Source of the DNA: Aspidapion aeneum
Taxonomy: Eukaryota > Arthropoda > Insecta > Coleoptera > Brentidae
NCBI GenBank assembly: GCA_963576565.1
Contig: OY755044.1
Coordinates: forward strand, 49,743,134 to 49,807,133
Direction: 5' to 3'
Length of the DNA stretch: 64,000 nt
This document shows, in pieces, positions 10,727 to 18,304 of the stretch; the stretch's first letter is position 1, and each line of letters begins with the position of its first letter. The notes beneath the pieces are model-generated. The model was not told the DNA's origin, did not search any database, and was given only the letters and a program-made list of their open reading frames with translations. The position numbers and the translations under genes were made by a program.

Positions 10727-11061
10727 ATAAATACCTTTTTGTTACTACATAATTAAGTGTATTTTATTATATCCGCAACAAAAACAATACATTATACATC
10801 CACAGGTACAGGGAATGCGGTATACCCCCGAAGAACTTAGTGGGTTCCTTATATCCTTCGCAGATCTGAGGTGGTTCTCGATCTTCTTAGATGGCTTGAA
10901 GATTGTTTTTATGTTGTGTTTTCCCAGAATACGTTCGATCCTATCTGTCACTCTAGGGATGAAGGGCAGAATGATCTGTAATATCAAATAAATACCTTTT
11001 TGTTACTACATAATTAAGTGTATTTTATTATATCCGCAACAAAAACAATACATTATACATC
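10538..11061. repeat. 261-bp tandem duplication within the Penelope-like element
   Basis: 10538-10798 and 10799-11061 are direct copies offset by exactly 261 bp and almost identical. Each holds the codons leading into GVYRIPCTCG plus about 90 bp of flanking AT-rich DNA ending CATTATACATC. The upstream unit therefore carries a truncated second frame (10745-10987). Tandem partial copies are usual for Penelope-like elements. Confidence 0.95.
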
Positions 11062-11459
11062 TAATGATTTAAATTGATTAAACTTTTAGAAAAAATCCTA
11101 CTTCTATTCTAAAACTTCCAACTATTTAGGAAAGAAACTCCAACATATCGTCTGGTAGGAGAATTCAGCTCTCAGAGCAAACTCTTGATTTATCAAATCA
11201 TTTGTTTTGAATGAATGAAATTATTAATTATATATTTAGTAACACGAATAAAAAATTTGTTTGCAAATAAGCAAGAAAAAGCGGGAAAAACTCACGATTG
11301 CAATGTGTATTAAATCAAGCGCGCTGAGCAGAGGTCCACTAGTGACGTAAGCAAGGCGCCGCCTACCGCTAAAAGATTCGAGCAAATAGGCAATCCTGTG
11401 TGTTTATAATCGTTGGTCTCGCCCGACGTTTCAATCTGTGGCCTTGTCTGAACGTACCC
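11062..11459. other. No gene seen between the Penelope-like fragment and the element end
   Basis: AT-rich, becoming GC-richer at 11320-11459 toward the GGGTACGTTCAGA-type terminus. No supported feature. Confidence 0.4.
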
Positions 11460-11462
11460 CGG

Positions 11463-11817
11463 TTTTTAGCAGTGGGTCACGTGACCGATTGTCAAAATTT
11501 GACAATCAGCTGATTATTTTATTTTACAAAAATCAATAAATTTTTTTTGTGTTTTGGTGTTTTTTGCGTATTTAAAAATTTTTAATATTTCCGCATCATA
11601 AGCCAAATTAATGATTAAAATTAATAAATTTTCGCTGATATATGTAGAATGTTGTTCACGTAAATTTAAAGCCTGTCAAAATCTAGAATGAAGCAATCTT
11701 ACTCACGTATCTCCATCCAAAAAAATATTGAACTATAATTGAATCAAAACTATTAAATTTTCATATATTTTCTTAGTTTTATTTTGTGCTGTGTGCTTGA
11801 AATCTTAAATATTTATA
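11463..11817 (+). promoter_or_regulatory. Proximal promoter / 5' UTR of Atg1
   Basis: About 355 bp separate the upstream transposon end from the Atg1 start codon. The stretch includes the palindrome GGTCACGTGACC at 11475-11486 and directly after it an inverted repeat (GATTGTCAAA ... TTTGACAATC) followed by CAGCTG. No TATA box is obvious and the transcription start cannot be placed. The assignment rests on position. Confidence 0.55.
11476..11485. promoter_or_regulatory. CLEAR-type E-box GTCACGTGAC
   Basis: A perfect 10-bp palindrome GTCACGTGAC lies 333 bp upstream of the Atg1 ATG. The sequence equals the CLEAR consensus bound by TFEB/TFE3/MITF in vertebrates and recognised by Mitf in Drosophila, which controls lysosome and autophagy genes. 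Its position before an autophagy kinase fits direct MITF control, though CACGTG is also bound by Myc/Max and clock bHLH proteins. Confidence 0.7.
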
Positions 11818-11907
11818 ATGGATACTATTGGAGAGTATGAGTACACAACAAAAGACATTCTGGGGCATGGGGCATTTGCTGTGGTTTTTAAAGGCAGATG
11901 CAAAAAG
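11818..11907 (+). CDS. Atg1: Atg1/ULK autophagy-initiating kinase, coding exon 1
   Basis: ATG at 11818 opens 30 codons beginning MDTIGEYEY and containing the glycine-rich ATP-binding loop LGHGAFAVVFKGR of a protein kinase. The order and spacing match the extreme N-terminus of Atg1/ULK1/ULK2 proteins (M-x-x-V/I-G-x-F/Y-E-Y ... GHGAFAVVF/Y). Atg1 is the serine/threonine kinase that starts autophagosome formation with Atg13 and Atg17/FIP200. The exon ends in phase 0 at AAG, followed by GTAAGT. The VAIK lysine, catalytic HRD and DFG motifs must be in later exons, none of which I could find in the remaining 52 kb. This is the only firmly identified host gene part in the window. Confidence 0.88.
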
Positions 11908-11913
11908 GTAAGT
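11908..11913 (+). promoter_or_regulatory. Splice donor of Atg1 intron 1 (GTAAGT)
   Basis: AAG|GTAAGT is a consensus 5' splice site in phase 0, immediately after the last kinase-loop codons. Translation past it loses all similarity to Atg1. A transposon begins at 11917, so only nine intron bases precede it. Confidence 0.85.
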
Positions 11914-12370
11914 TTCGGGTCGGTTCTACTACGTTATACCTCGCTCGTCAAAACGCTCTATATAACGATTTTTTTGTATGAAAATGATTCTTTGGACTAT
12001 TTTTAGTCGATTTGGATACGGGAAATTAAAAAAAAAAGTATGGTTTTTTTTAAAATAATTTTTTAAAAAACGTTACATAGTGATTTTCTTTGACTTGTTT
12101 TGGTTGAAAAAAATCAATTTCTATCACTGCATCGTCAAATTTTCGACGTAAATTTATGAATTAGCTTAGGATTAATAATTTAACAATTTTAAATTAATTA
12201 CATACCTAGTTTTTCGTGTTTTTTCTCGGTTTTTTCACATAATTTTGAAAATTTGTACAGTTGACCTTCCCACAGATGTTTTGACACATTGATTGAGTTT
12301 TTGCTTGGCCGACACTTTCCAGGTCATTCGGCTATTTCAAATTTCCCAATTGGATTTGCTTACGCTGACT

Positions 12371-12501
12371 TACCCTCAGATGCACCGTAAGCACTGAAGC
12401 GCGATCATGGATTTAATCGCGATTAAGTCCTTGTTGCTCACATACAAAACAACATCTAGAGAATGGATCAGCAAAGCCTTGTTACGGTGCATCTGAGGGT
12501 A
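12371..12501. mobile_element. 131-bp MITE with CCCTCAGATGCACCGTAA ends
   Basis: TACCCTCAGATGCACCGTAA at the left is the perfect reverse complement of the right end, including TA on each side, as for Tc1/mariner-type insertions. Copies sit at the corresponding place in the two inverted relatives (19465-19598 and 22003-22136), so it entered before the host element multiplied. Confidence 0.75.
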
Positions 12502-12561
12502 GGAAATTATTTAGTTAGAACTATTCAACAAGAATCGGCGCAGCCGATTCTTGCTGATTGT

Positions 12562-12705
12562 TTGTGCGGTACGGTTCGGTTCGGTTCCGTTCAGTCCGGT
12601 TCGGTTCGGTTTGGTTTGGTTCGGTTTGGTTCGGTTTAGTTCGGTTCGGTTTGGTTCAATTTGATTCAGTTAAGTTCCGTTCGGTTTGGTTTTAGGTTAG
12701 GTTTG
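12562..12705 (+). repeat. Degenerate pentamer tract (TTCGG/TTTGG)n
   Basis: GGTTCGGTTCGGTTCCG and similar words continue for about 140 bp and end in TTTTAGGTTAGGTTTG. Complementary versions occur in the inverted copies (19255-19375, 21795-21920). The period of 5 and the terminal TTAGGTTAGG recall insect telomere repeats, but the tract is internal and degenerate. Confidence 0.75.
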
Positions 12706-12709
12706 TTGG

Positions 12710-12768
12710 GTCTTAAAGTAATTCAGCAGGAGTCGGCGCAGCCGACTCCTGCTGAATTACTTTAAGAC
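12710..12768. repeat. 28-bp perfect stem with 3-nt loop
   Basis: The left arm 12710-12737 (ending CAGGAGTCGGC), the loop GCA and the right arm 12741-12768 are perfectly complementary. A counterpart lies at 19193-19251 with two mismatches. A shorter relative (AAGAATCGGC GCA GCCGATTCTT) lies near 12530-12552. Confidence 0.9.
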
Positions 12769-14069
12769 ACAGCCAACCTAATCTAAGATCGACCCGAACC
12801 AAACCGAACTGCTGAATTTCTGTAAATCATCATTATCATAATTGTTTCTGCATCATTTTTTTCATTATAAATGCTCAATAGACGATTTTGGACGATTTTA
12901 CGGAGTCAAAAATGCGCGACAAATTAAAAGAGAAAGATGTCAGGCCGAACATTAGATTTCAAAAATTTGGTGTAACCATTTTTCTATGCGTAAATACATT
13001 TCTTAAAAACTTTTTATCGCCTCTTGCTAGATAGTTGGTCACCTTATTTTTGGCTAAATTACCATTTATTTAAAGCTCCGTCGATTGTGAGCCGTCCCGC
13101 TCTTTCTCGAAATAACAAACGTCAAATAAATTATTTCTATAGCAATTTGTATGAGTTTTTACTAATTTTTTAATTTTTAAATTTCTAAAAAAAATGCGAA
13201 AAATCCGCATTTTTTTTTCTTGAAAACAGTATAAAATGACCTCAACTTATCATTAAAAAAAGAAACACCCATTTTCAAGCATCGAGGTATAACGTAGTAG
13301 ACCCTTCGGGTCTACTACGTTTTACTCTGTATGCTTGAAAATGAGTGTTTCTTTTTTTTAATGATAAATGCGGATTTTTCGCACTTTTTTTAGAAATATC
13401 AAAATTAAAAAATTAGTATAAACTCATACAAATTGTTTTTTTCATTTTTCATTTCATAAGCTTTATTGTCCAAAAAATCTTAATTTCTATTGACAAAGCA
13501 AAATGTACTTAGATTACTACAACAAAAATATTATTACTAAACACAGTTTATATGATTTTTCCCCAATATTAAAAATACACAGTATATATTACATTTCCTT
13601 GGCAATATTGAGAGCTTTTAATTATTTAAATCCCTGTCAAAGTTTTACTTAACAATATACATGTTTCCCCCTTTATCCAGAATTTTTATGCAATATATTT
13701 TTTATACATATATTGATACCTAGCGTTTAAAATAGCAAGATATTGCTCATTTAAAATTATAAAAATACATAAAAACAAAATAAAAATACAACAGTAAAAA
13801 ATAAAAAATAAAACAAAAAGAAACATTTATAAAAGCAAATTTGGCTTGTAAAATTGACATTTAATCACACTTAAATGTTTAATTTAAAACAGTTTTATAA
13901 ACTAACATCACAGCAAGTCAGGTACAAACCATATTAAAGTGAACAAAAATTAAACTACAAAAATTAAAATATAAAGTAGACAAAGTTGGGCAAAATTTTT
14001 AAACAGGACTATAGCCGAAAAAAAAAAACAAGATAAACAAAACAATACTAAACATGCTATAAAAGTAAT

Positions 14070-16763
14070 TTAAAATGCCGTATCATAAAACTCATCCAGA
14101 CTATAGAAAGCTTTGGCTACTAGGAGAACCTTAACCGAGCTGCGAAAACTTGAATATTCTTGAATATTTTTGATGTTCACTGGTAAATGATTGAACAGTT
14201 TGATACTCTCATAGATGACTGAGTTTTTTGTTAAGGTGAATTTTGGAATTGGCAGTGGAAGGTTATTGTGACGAAAATTGTAATTTCTGTCATGGTTGAA
14301 ACCCGTAAATTTTTTAAAAATTAAACACACTGACTCTAAGATGAAGATGCAAGGTACAGTAAGAATTTCTTCCTGAATAAACAATGGTTTGCATGTGTCC
14401 CTGCAACTTTTTTTGCAAAGATACCGCACCACTCTCTTCTGAAGGATAAAGACCGACTGCACTGATCTCTGGGTGGAATATCCCCAAAAAGCGATGCCAT
14501 ATCGCATATGCAATTCCATCAGAGAGAAGTATGCCATCTTTGCTGTTTGTTTGCCAAGTTCCTGTACCAAAGAGCGAATGATGTAGCACCCTTTTGCTAG
14601 TTTTTTATTCAGATCATCTATGTGTGCCTCAAACTTCAATCGTGTATCTATAAGTAGTCCCAGATATTTTACCGTAGATTTCTGTTCGAGAGGAACATCA
14701 TCTAATCTTATGTTCTCAATAGATCCTTTAAATATTACAATATTTGTTTTGTTAATGTTAAAACATAACTTATTGGAGTCGCACCAGGTTTTAATTAGGG
14801 CAAGATCATACTTGATTGTCTGTTTTAGAATATTCTGGTCTTTCCCTCTCCATAGAACAGTTTTGTCATCAGCAAAAGTGGTTGACTTTCCTGATATCTG
14901 AAGATTTGCTAGGTCATTGATGTAAATTAGGAACAGTATTGGACCCAGTACTGACCCTTGTGGTACGCCGTGTGTGACTTTGAATGATTCAGATAACTCA
15001 CCGCCAGCACGAACAAATTGTTCTCTATCTGATAGATATGATTTGAACCATGCTAAACATGTTCCCTGAATGCCATAGTGGTTAAGTTTTCCCAGCAGTA
15101 TTCTGTGATCCACACAATCAAAAGCTTTCGAAAAATCACAAAACACTGCTGCGGCCACCTCACCATTGTTCAAGCTTAAAAAAACTTCCTCTAAAAATGA
15201 GAACATAGCATCATTCGTGCCAATGCCATCTCTAAATCCAAACTGACTTTTTTCAATGATTTCATTTGAGTCCAGAAAAGCCAAGAGTTGTTTTTTTACA
15301 ATTTTTTCAATAATTTTTGAAATTGTAGTTAGCAGTGAAATCGGGCGATAGTTTGCCGGGTCGTCTTTTGCTCCAGATTTATGGATTGGGACCACAACAG
15401 CGGTTTTTAAACAATTTGGGAAAACCCCCGTAGTTAGAGATAAATTTATAGCCGTTGCTAGTGCCTCCAATGCCTGTAATGGTAAGTTCTTTAAAATTTT
15501 TGCTGAAAGATTATCATATCCAGCTGCATTTGTTTTTTTTAAACCCTTCATAATGCCCTTGATTTCTTGTACATTAGTTAACGAAAAGGATAATTTGTCT
15601 GTATGAGTTGTCAGTGTTAGATAACTAATAGGATCAACATTGGAATTTATTTTTTCTGAAAGTTTTCCCGCGATTGACGTAAAAAATATGTTCGGTTCGG
15701 TTCGGTTTCGGTCTTTTGAAGAAACCTCAACATTATCGCTGCACTTATTTTCCTTGCCTCTTAGTTCATTTATTATGCCCCAGTATTCCCTAGTGTTGTT
15801 CTCTGCTTTCTTAACCCTATTTTCGTAGTACAGTTTTTTTGCTGCACGAATAACCTTTTTATAAGTTGCTCTATATTTGTTGAAGTATTCCATAAATAGT
15901 TCACATTTTGTAAACTTTCTTATTGTATGAAGGGATCTTAAATTTTTTCCAGAAGTTTTTATCCCTTTTGTAAGCCAATGTTTTTTAATCCGTTTTTTAA
16001 TTTTTCTTAATGGAAAACTTTTGTTAAAAATTGTAGATACTTTATTCTGGAACACCTGTATAGGATTCCCAGAAAGTAATCCCTGTTCCCAATCTACACC
16101 ACTGGCCAGCCTTTTGAAAGTGTCAAAGCTTGATCGGTCGTTAATTCTTCGTTTTTCGGTCTTTCTATTATGTTTTGCACCCATAACTGCAAGTTCCGCC
16201 ACCAAAGCTTCATGATCAGAGAGTCCTGAGGGAACCACTTTGCAATTGAATTCTGCAGACTCAAAATTACTACAAAAGTAGTCTATTTGTGTCTCTGAAT
16301 GCTCTGTGATTCGTGTTGGTTCATTAACGAATACTTTCTGATTAAAAGAATATAGAAGGTCTAACAGAGCTTTTGTGTCCCTAGAATCGAGATCTTCATA
16401 GTGAATATTAAGATCTCCTCCAATAATAAGCCTAGATGTCAGTGGAAACTTTTGCATAAGCTCCTCAAGACTCTCCAAAAATAACGTCGGTTTCCCTGAA
16501 GGCGGTCTATAAACACAGAGAAGATAAAGGTTGTAACTATTAACATGGATTAAATAAAATTCAAACTGTCGGTTTATAATTAAGTCGTCATAACAATTTA
16601 TACACTCTATGTCCAGCTCAGACAAATAGTTCTTGTTAAACAAGATAGCTGTACCTCCATATCCTCCGTCCCTACAGCATTTAGACACCACATTGTATCG
16701 AGGAATGTAGCACACATCGTCGTCTGTCAACCAGTGCTCTGTTAACATAACAAATACAGGCAT
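14070..16763 (-). CDS. LINE ORF2: AP endonuclease and reverse transcriptase
   Basis: The 897-codon frame counted from the first ATG runs from an apurinic/apyrimidinic-type endonuclease (LTEHWL near the start, GGDLNIHYED, SGLSDHEAL near residue 182) into a reverse transcriptase (NYRPISLLTTISKI, FCDFSKAFDCVDHR, HGVPQGSVLGPILF, catalytic FADD in TTFADDKTVLW), then a thumb region with LQKRVVRYL. It nicks target DNA and copies the element RNA there. The endonuclease motif LNIQSLRNK lies upstream of this ATG, so the true product starts earlier: the frame is open back past the ORF1 stop (16892) without any ATG. No stops or frameshifts were found, so it may be functional. Confidence 0.9.
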   Translation of the reverse strand: MPVFVMLTEHWLTDDDVCYIPRYNVVSKCCRDGGYGGTAILFNKNYLSELDIECINCYDDLIINRQFEFYLIHVNSYNLYLLCVYRPPSGKPTLFLESLEELMQKFPLTSRLIIGGDLNIHYEDLDSRDTKALLDLLYSFNQKVFVNEPTRITEHSETQIDYFCSNFESAEFNCKVVPSGLSDHEALVAELAVMGAKHNRKTEKRRINDRSSFDTFKRLASGVDWEQGLLSGNPIQVFQNKVSTIFNKSFPLRKIKKRIKKHWLTKGIKTSGKNLRSLHTIRKFTKCELFMEYFNKYRATYKKVIRAAKKLYYENRVKKAENNTREYWGIINELRGKENKCSDNVEVSSKDRNRTEPNIFFTSIAGKLSEKINSNVDPISYLTLTTHTDKLSFSLTNVQEIKGIMKGLKKTNAAGYDNLSAKILKNLPLQALEALATAINLSLTTGVFPNCLKTAVVVPIHKSGAKDDPANYRPISLLTTISKIIEKIVKKQLLAFLDSNEIIEKSQFGFRDGIGTNDAMFSFLEEVFLSLNNGEVAAAVFCDFSKAFDCVDHRILLGKLNHYGIQGTCLAWFKSYLSDREQFVRAGGELSESFKVTHGVPQGSVLGPILFLIYINDLANLQISGKSTTFADDKTVLWRGKDQNILKQTIKYDLALIKTWCDSNKLCFNINKTNIVIFKGSIENIRLDDVPLEQKSTVKYLGLLIDTRLKFEAHIDDLNKKLAKGCYIIRSLVQELGKQTAKMAYFSLMELHMRYGIAFWGYSTQRSVQSVFILQKRVVRYLCKKSCRDTCKPLFIQEEILTVPCIFILESVCLIFKKFTGFNHDRNYNFRHNNLPLPIPKFTLTKNSVIYESIKLFNHLPVNIKNIQEYSSFRSSVKVLLVAKAFYSLDEFYDTAF

Positions 16764-16891
16764 TTTTATATCATCAATTAAAACTAATAATTCATCGCTT
16801 TTATTTCTCAGCGATTGTATGTTAAGTAAAAAAAATGTAAGTTTAACTTTTGTTATGCAAGATTTTTTATTTTGTTCTCGGTCGTCGCATG

Positions 16892-18304
16892 TTACTCTAA
16901 AAAAGACGATGATTGAAGTGTGCTACTATCGTCATTGCTCTCAATATTGTTTATAATAGCAACAAGTCGTTGGGCTATTTTGATCTTGGCTTCATATTTA
17001 AAAACTAAAGCTTTTCCAAAATAAAAAAACGTATTATTTAGAAATGAATTTAGGTTTACTATTTTACAAAAATTTTTAAGAGCGTCATATATTTTAATAT
17101 TAAATTTAGTTATAAACCCATTTAAAACTGCCCTGCTTCTCCAGAGAGGTATAGACATAATAATTATATTTGTTTGCTGTCCCAAAAGTGATAGTGTCTC
17201 CAAAATCTTCTCGTGAACCTGACCACCGAGAATCGCATTTTGAAGCCCGCCAGATAAAATGACATGGTCGCACTTTGTGTAGTTTTTTGTCAAAATTTCA
17301 ATGTCCTCTATTATAATTTCAATAGTTGCATTATGCTTCGCGAAGGTTATGACGTTATATTCGTCTTTTTGATAGAGTTTTAAACATTTATATAAGTCAA
17401 CTACAGAACTATCTCCCAGTATAAGAACTTGATGTCTTTTCTTAGGTAAATCTTGGTTTTGAACAGAGTTATTTTGGTGTTTTATGACCTGCGAACTTGA
17501 GACAACAGACCTTTTTGTTTGTTTCTCTGTGACATTTTCCCCCGCTTCTGCAGTTTTATTTCTAAACATAAAAAGCTGTTCTTGTGCTTCTTTATATTGT
17601 TTACAGTAAACTTCGTTGTCGTGTGTTAGTAGTTTTATTGTATTTAGCGTTTGATCTTTTACTGCAGTCACGTTCTGTAGCTCTGTTTCAAGAGTTACCA
17701 CCTTCCCTCTAGCTTCTTTCATGCCTTCTTTCAATTCACTCATTATCTTGTTAAGTTCTATGTTTTCTCTATTAAGGTTGTATATTTTCAGTTTGTACTC
17801 TCCGATTTCATAACTCTGTTTATTTATGTCCTTTCGCAAATTTTCTTCCGCAGCAAACACCTCGTCTTCGAAATCTGCAGTATGTCTTATTTTTCTCTGC
17901 AAACATTCTTCAACTTCCCTTTTTTCCAGTTTTAGTTTCTCCATTTCATTACTCAGATTTGATATTTTACACTCTTGATCATTTAGCTCCCTTTCCATAT
18001 CTTCCATTTGCTTCTGTAAGGTCTTATTTTCCGTTTGAATTTTTTCCAGTTGCTTCACTAACATCCCCGACTTTTCTTGTGCGCAGTCGCTACAAAAGTA
18101 TGGTATTTTTCGTGATACTGTTTGGATAAAGCGCATTTCGGTTGTTCCCCATTTTTCGCAGTTTCTACAAAGAACTGTATGACAGCAGTCGCATGGAAAG
18201 CCAAATAACTCCTCATTTCCCTCTATTTTCTCTGCTTTTGCTCTATATACGCAGCTTGCTAAACATTTACTGCATATGCCAGTCGTTTGTATTTTTTGAG
18301 ACAT
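16892..18304 (-). CDS. LINE ORF1: zinc-finger, coiled-coil, esterase-like protein
   Basis: The 470-residue frame opens with a cysteine-rich PHD-like finger (CSKCLASC ... CDCCHTVLCRNCEKW ... CSDC, residues ~12-80), followed by a long coiled coil (~residues 85-245, rich in E/K/L). The C-terminal third resembles the SGNH esterase domain of CR1-type ORF1 proteins, with LILGDSSVVDL (~295) and VILSGGLQNA (~350). Such proteins bind element RNA and assist retrotransposition. It ends at TAA 16892-16894, and the ORF2 frame overlaps in -1 phase. Start chosen at the ATG before SQKIQTTGICSKC. Confidence 0.85.
   Translation of the reverse strand: MSQKIQTTGICSKCLASCVYRAKAEKIEGNEELFGFPCDCCHTVLCRNCEKWGTTEMRFIQTVSRKIPYFCSDCAQEKSGMLVKQLEKIQTENKTLQKQMEDMERELNDQECKISNLSNEMEKLKLEKREVEECLQRKIRHTADFEDEVFAAEENLRKDINKQSYEIGEYKLKIYNLNRENIELNKIMSELKEGMKEARGKVVTLETELQNVTAVKDQTLNTIKLLTHDNEVYCKQYKEAQEQLFMFRNKTAEAGENVTEKQTKRSVVSSSQVIKHQNNSVQNQDLPKKRHQVLILGDSSVVDLYKCLKLYQKDEYNVITFAKHNATIEIIIEDIEILTKNYTKCDHVILSGGLQNAILGGQVHEKILETLSLLGQQTNIIIMSIPLWRSRAVLNGFITKFNIKIYDALKNFCKIVNLNSFLNNTFFYFGKALVFKYEAKIKIAQRLVAIINNIESNDDSSTLQSSSFLE
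16898..16904 (-). promoter_or_regulatory. Candidate -1 ribosomal frameshift heptamer T TTT TTA
   Basis: On the minus strand ORF1 ends TC[T TTT TTA] GAG TAA. The bracketed bases form a canonical X XXY YYZ slippery heptamer in the ORF1 frame, two codons before the stop. A -1 slip leads directly into the open ORF2 frame and its full endonuclease domain. This frame has no ATG before residue M of MPVFVML, which is already inside the endonuclease. Confidence 0.6.

Larger units (their letters stand above)
6197..11459. mobile_element. Possible 5.3-kb composite element with GGGTACGTTCAGA inverted ends
   Basis: The left end (GGGTACGTTCAGATACAC from 6197) and the reverse complement of the right end (GGGTACGTTCAGACAAGG from 11459) share the first 13 bases and converge again at GTCGGGCG about 37-40 bp in. 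CGG flanks both sides (6194-6196 and 11460-11462), compatible with a 3-bp target duplication. Inside are the ~145-bp repeat, the minisatellite and the Penelope-like fragment. Two separate copies of one short family would give the same ends, so unity is inferred. Confidence 0.4.
11917..13304. mobile_element. Hairpin-rich non-autonomous DNA element, copy A
   Basis: The left end GGGTCGGTTCTACTACGTTATACCTCG and the right end (reverse complement GGGTCTACTACGTTATACCTCG) form terminal inverted repeats. TTC flanks both sides (11914-11916, 13305-13307). The 1,388-bp interior holds a MITE, a TTCGG-type pentamer tract and two strong hairpins, with no transposase. Inverted copies follow at 13308-19726 (interrupted) and 21786-22490. 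Confidence 0.7.

Noticed and set aside
11908..12006. Atg1 coding continuing to a stop at 12006
   Set aside because: Similarity to Atg1 ends exactly at AAG|GTAAGT, and transposon sequence starts nine bases later.
12562..12705. True chromosome-end telomere repeat
   Set aside because: Internal, degenerate, and present inside three copies of a dispersed element.
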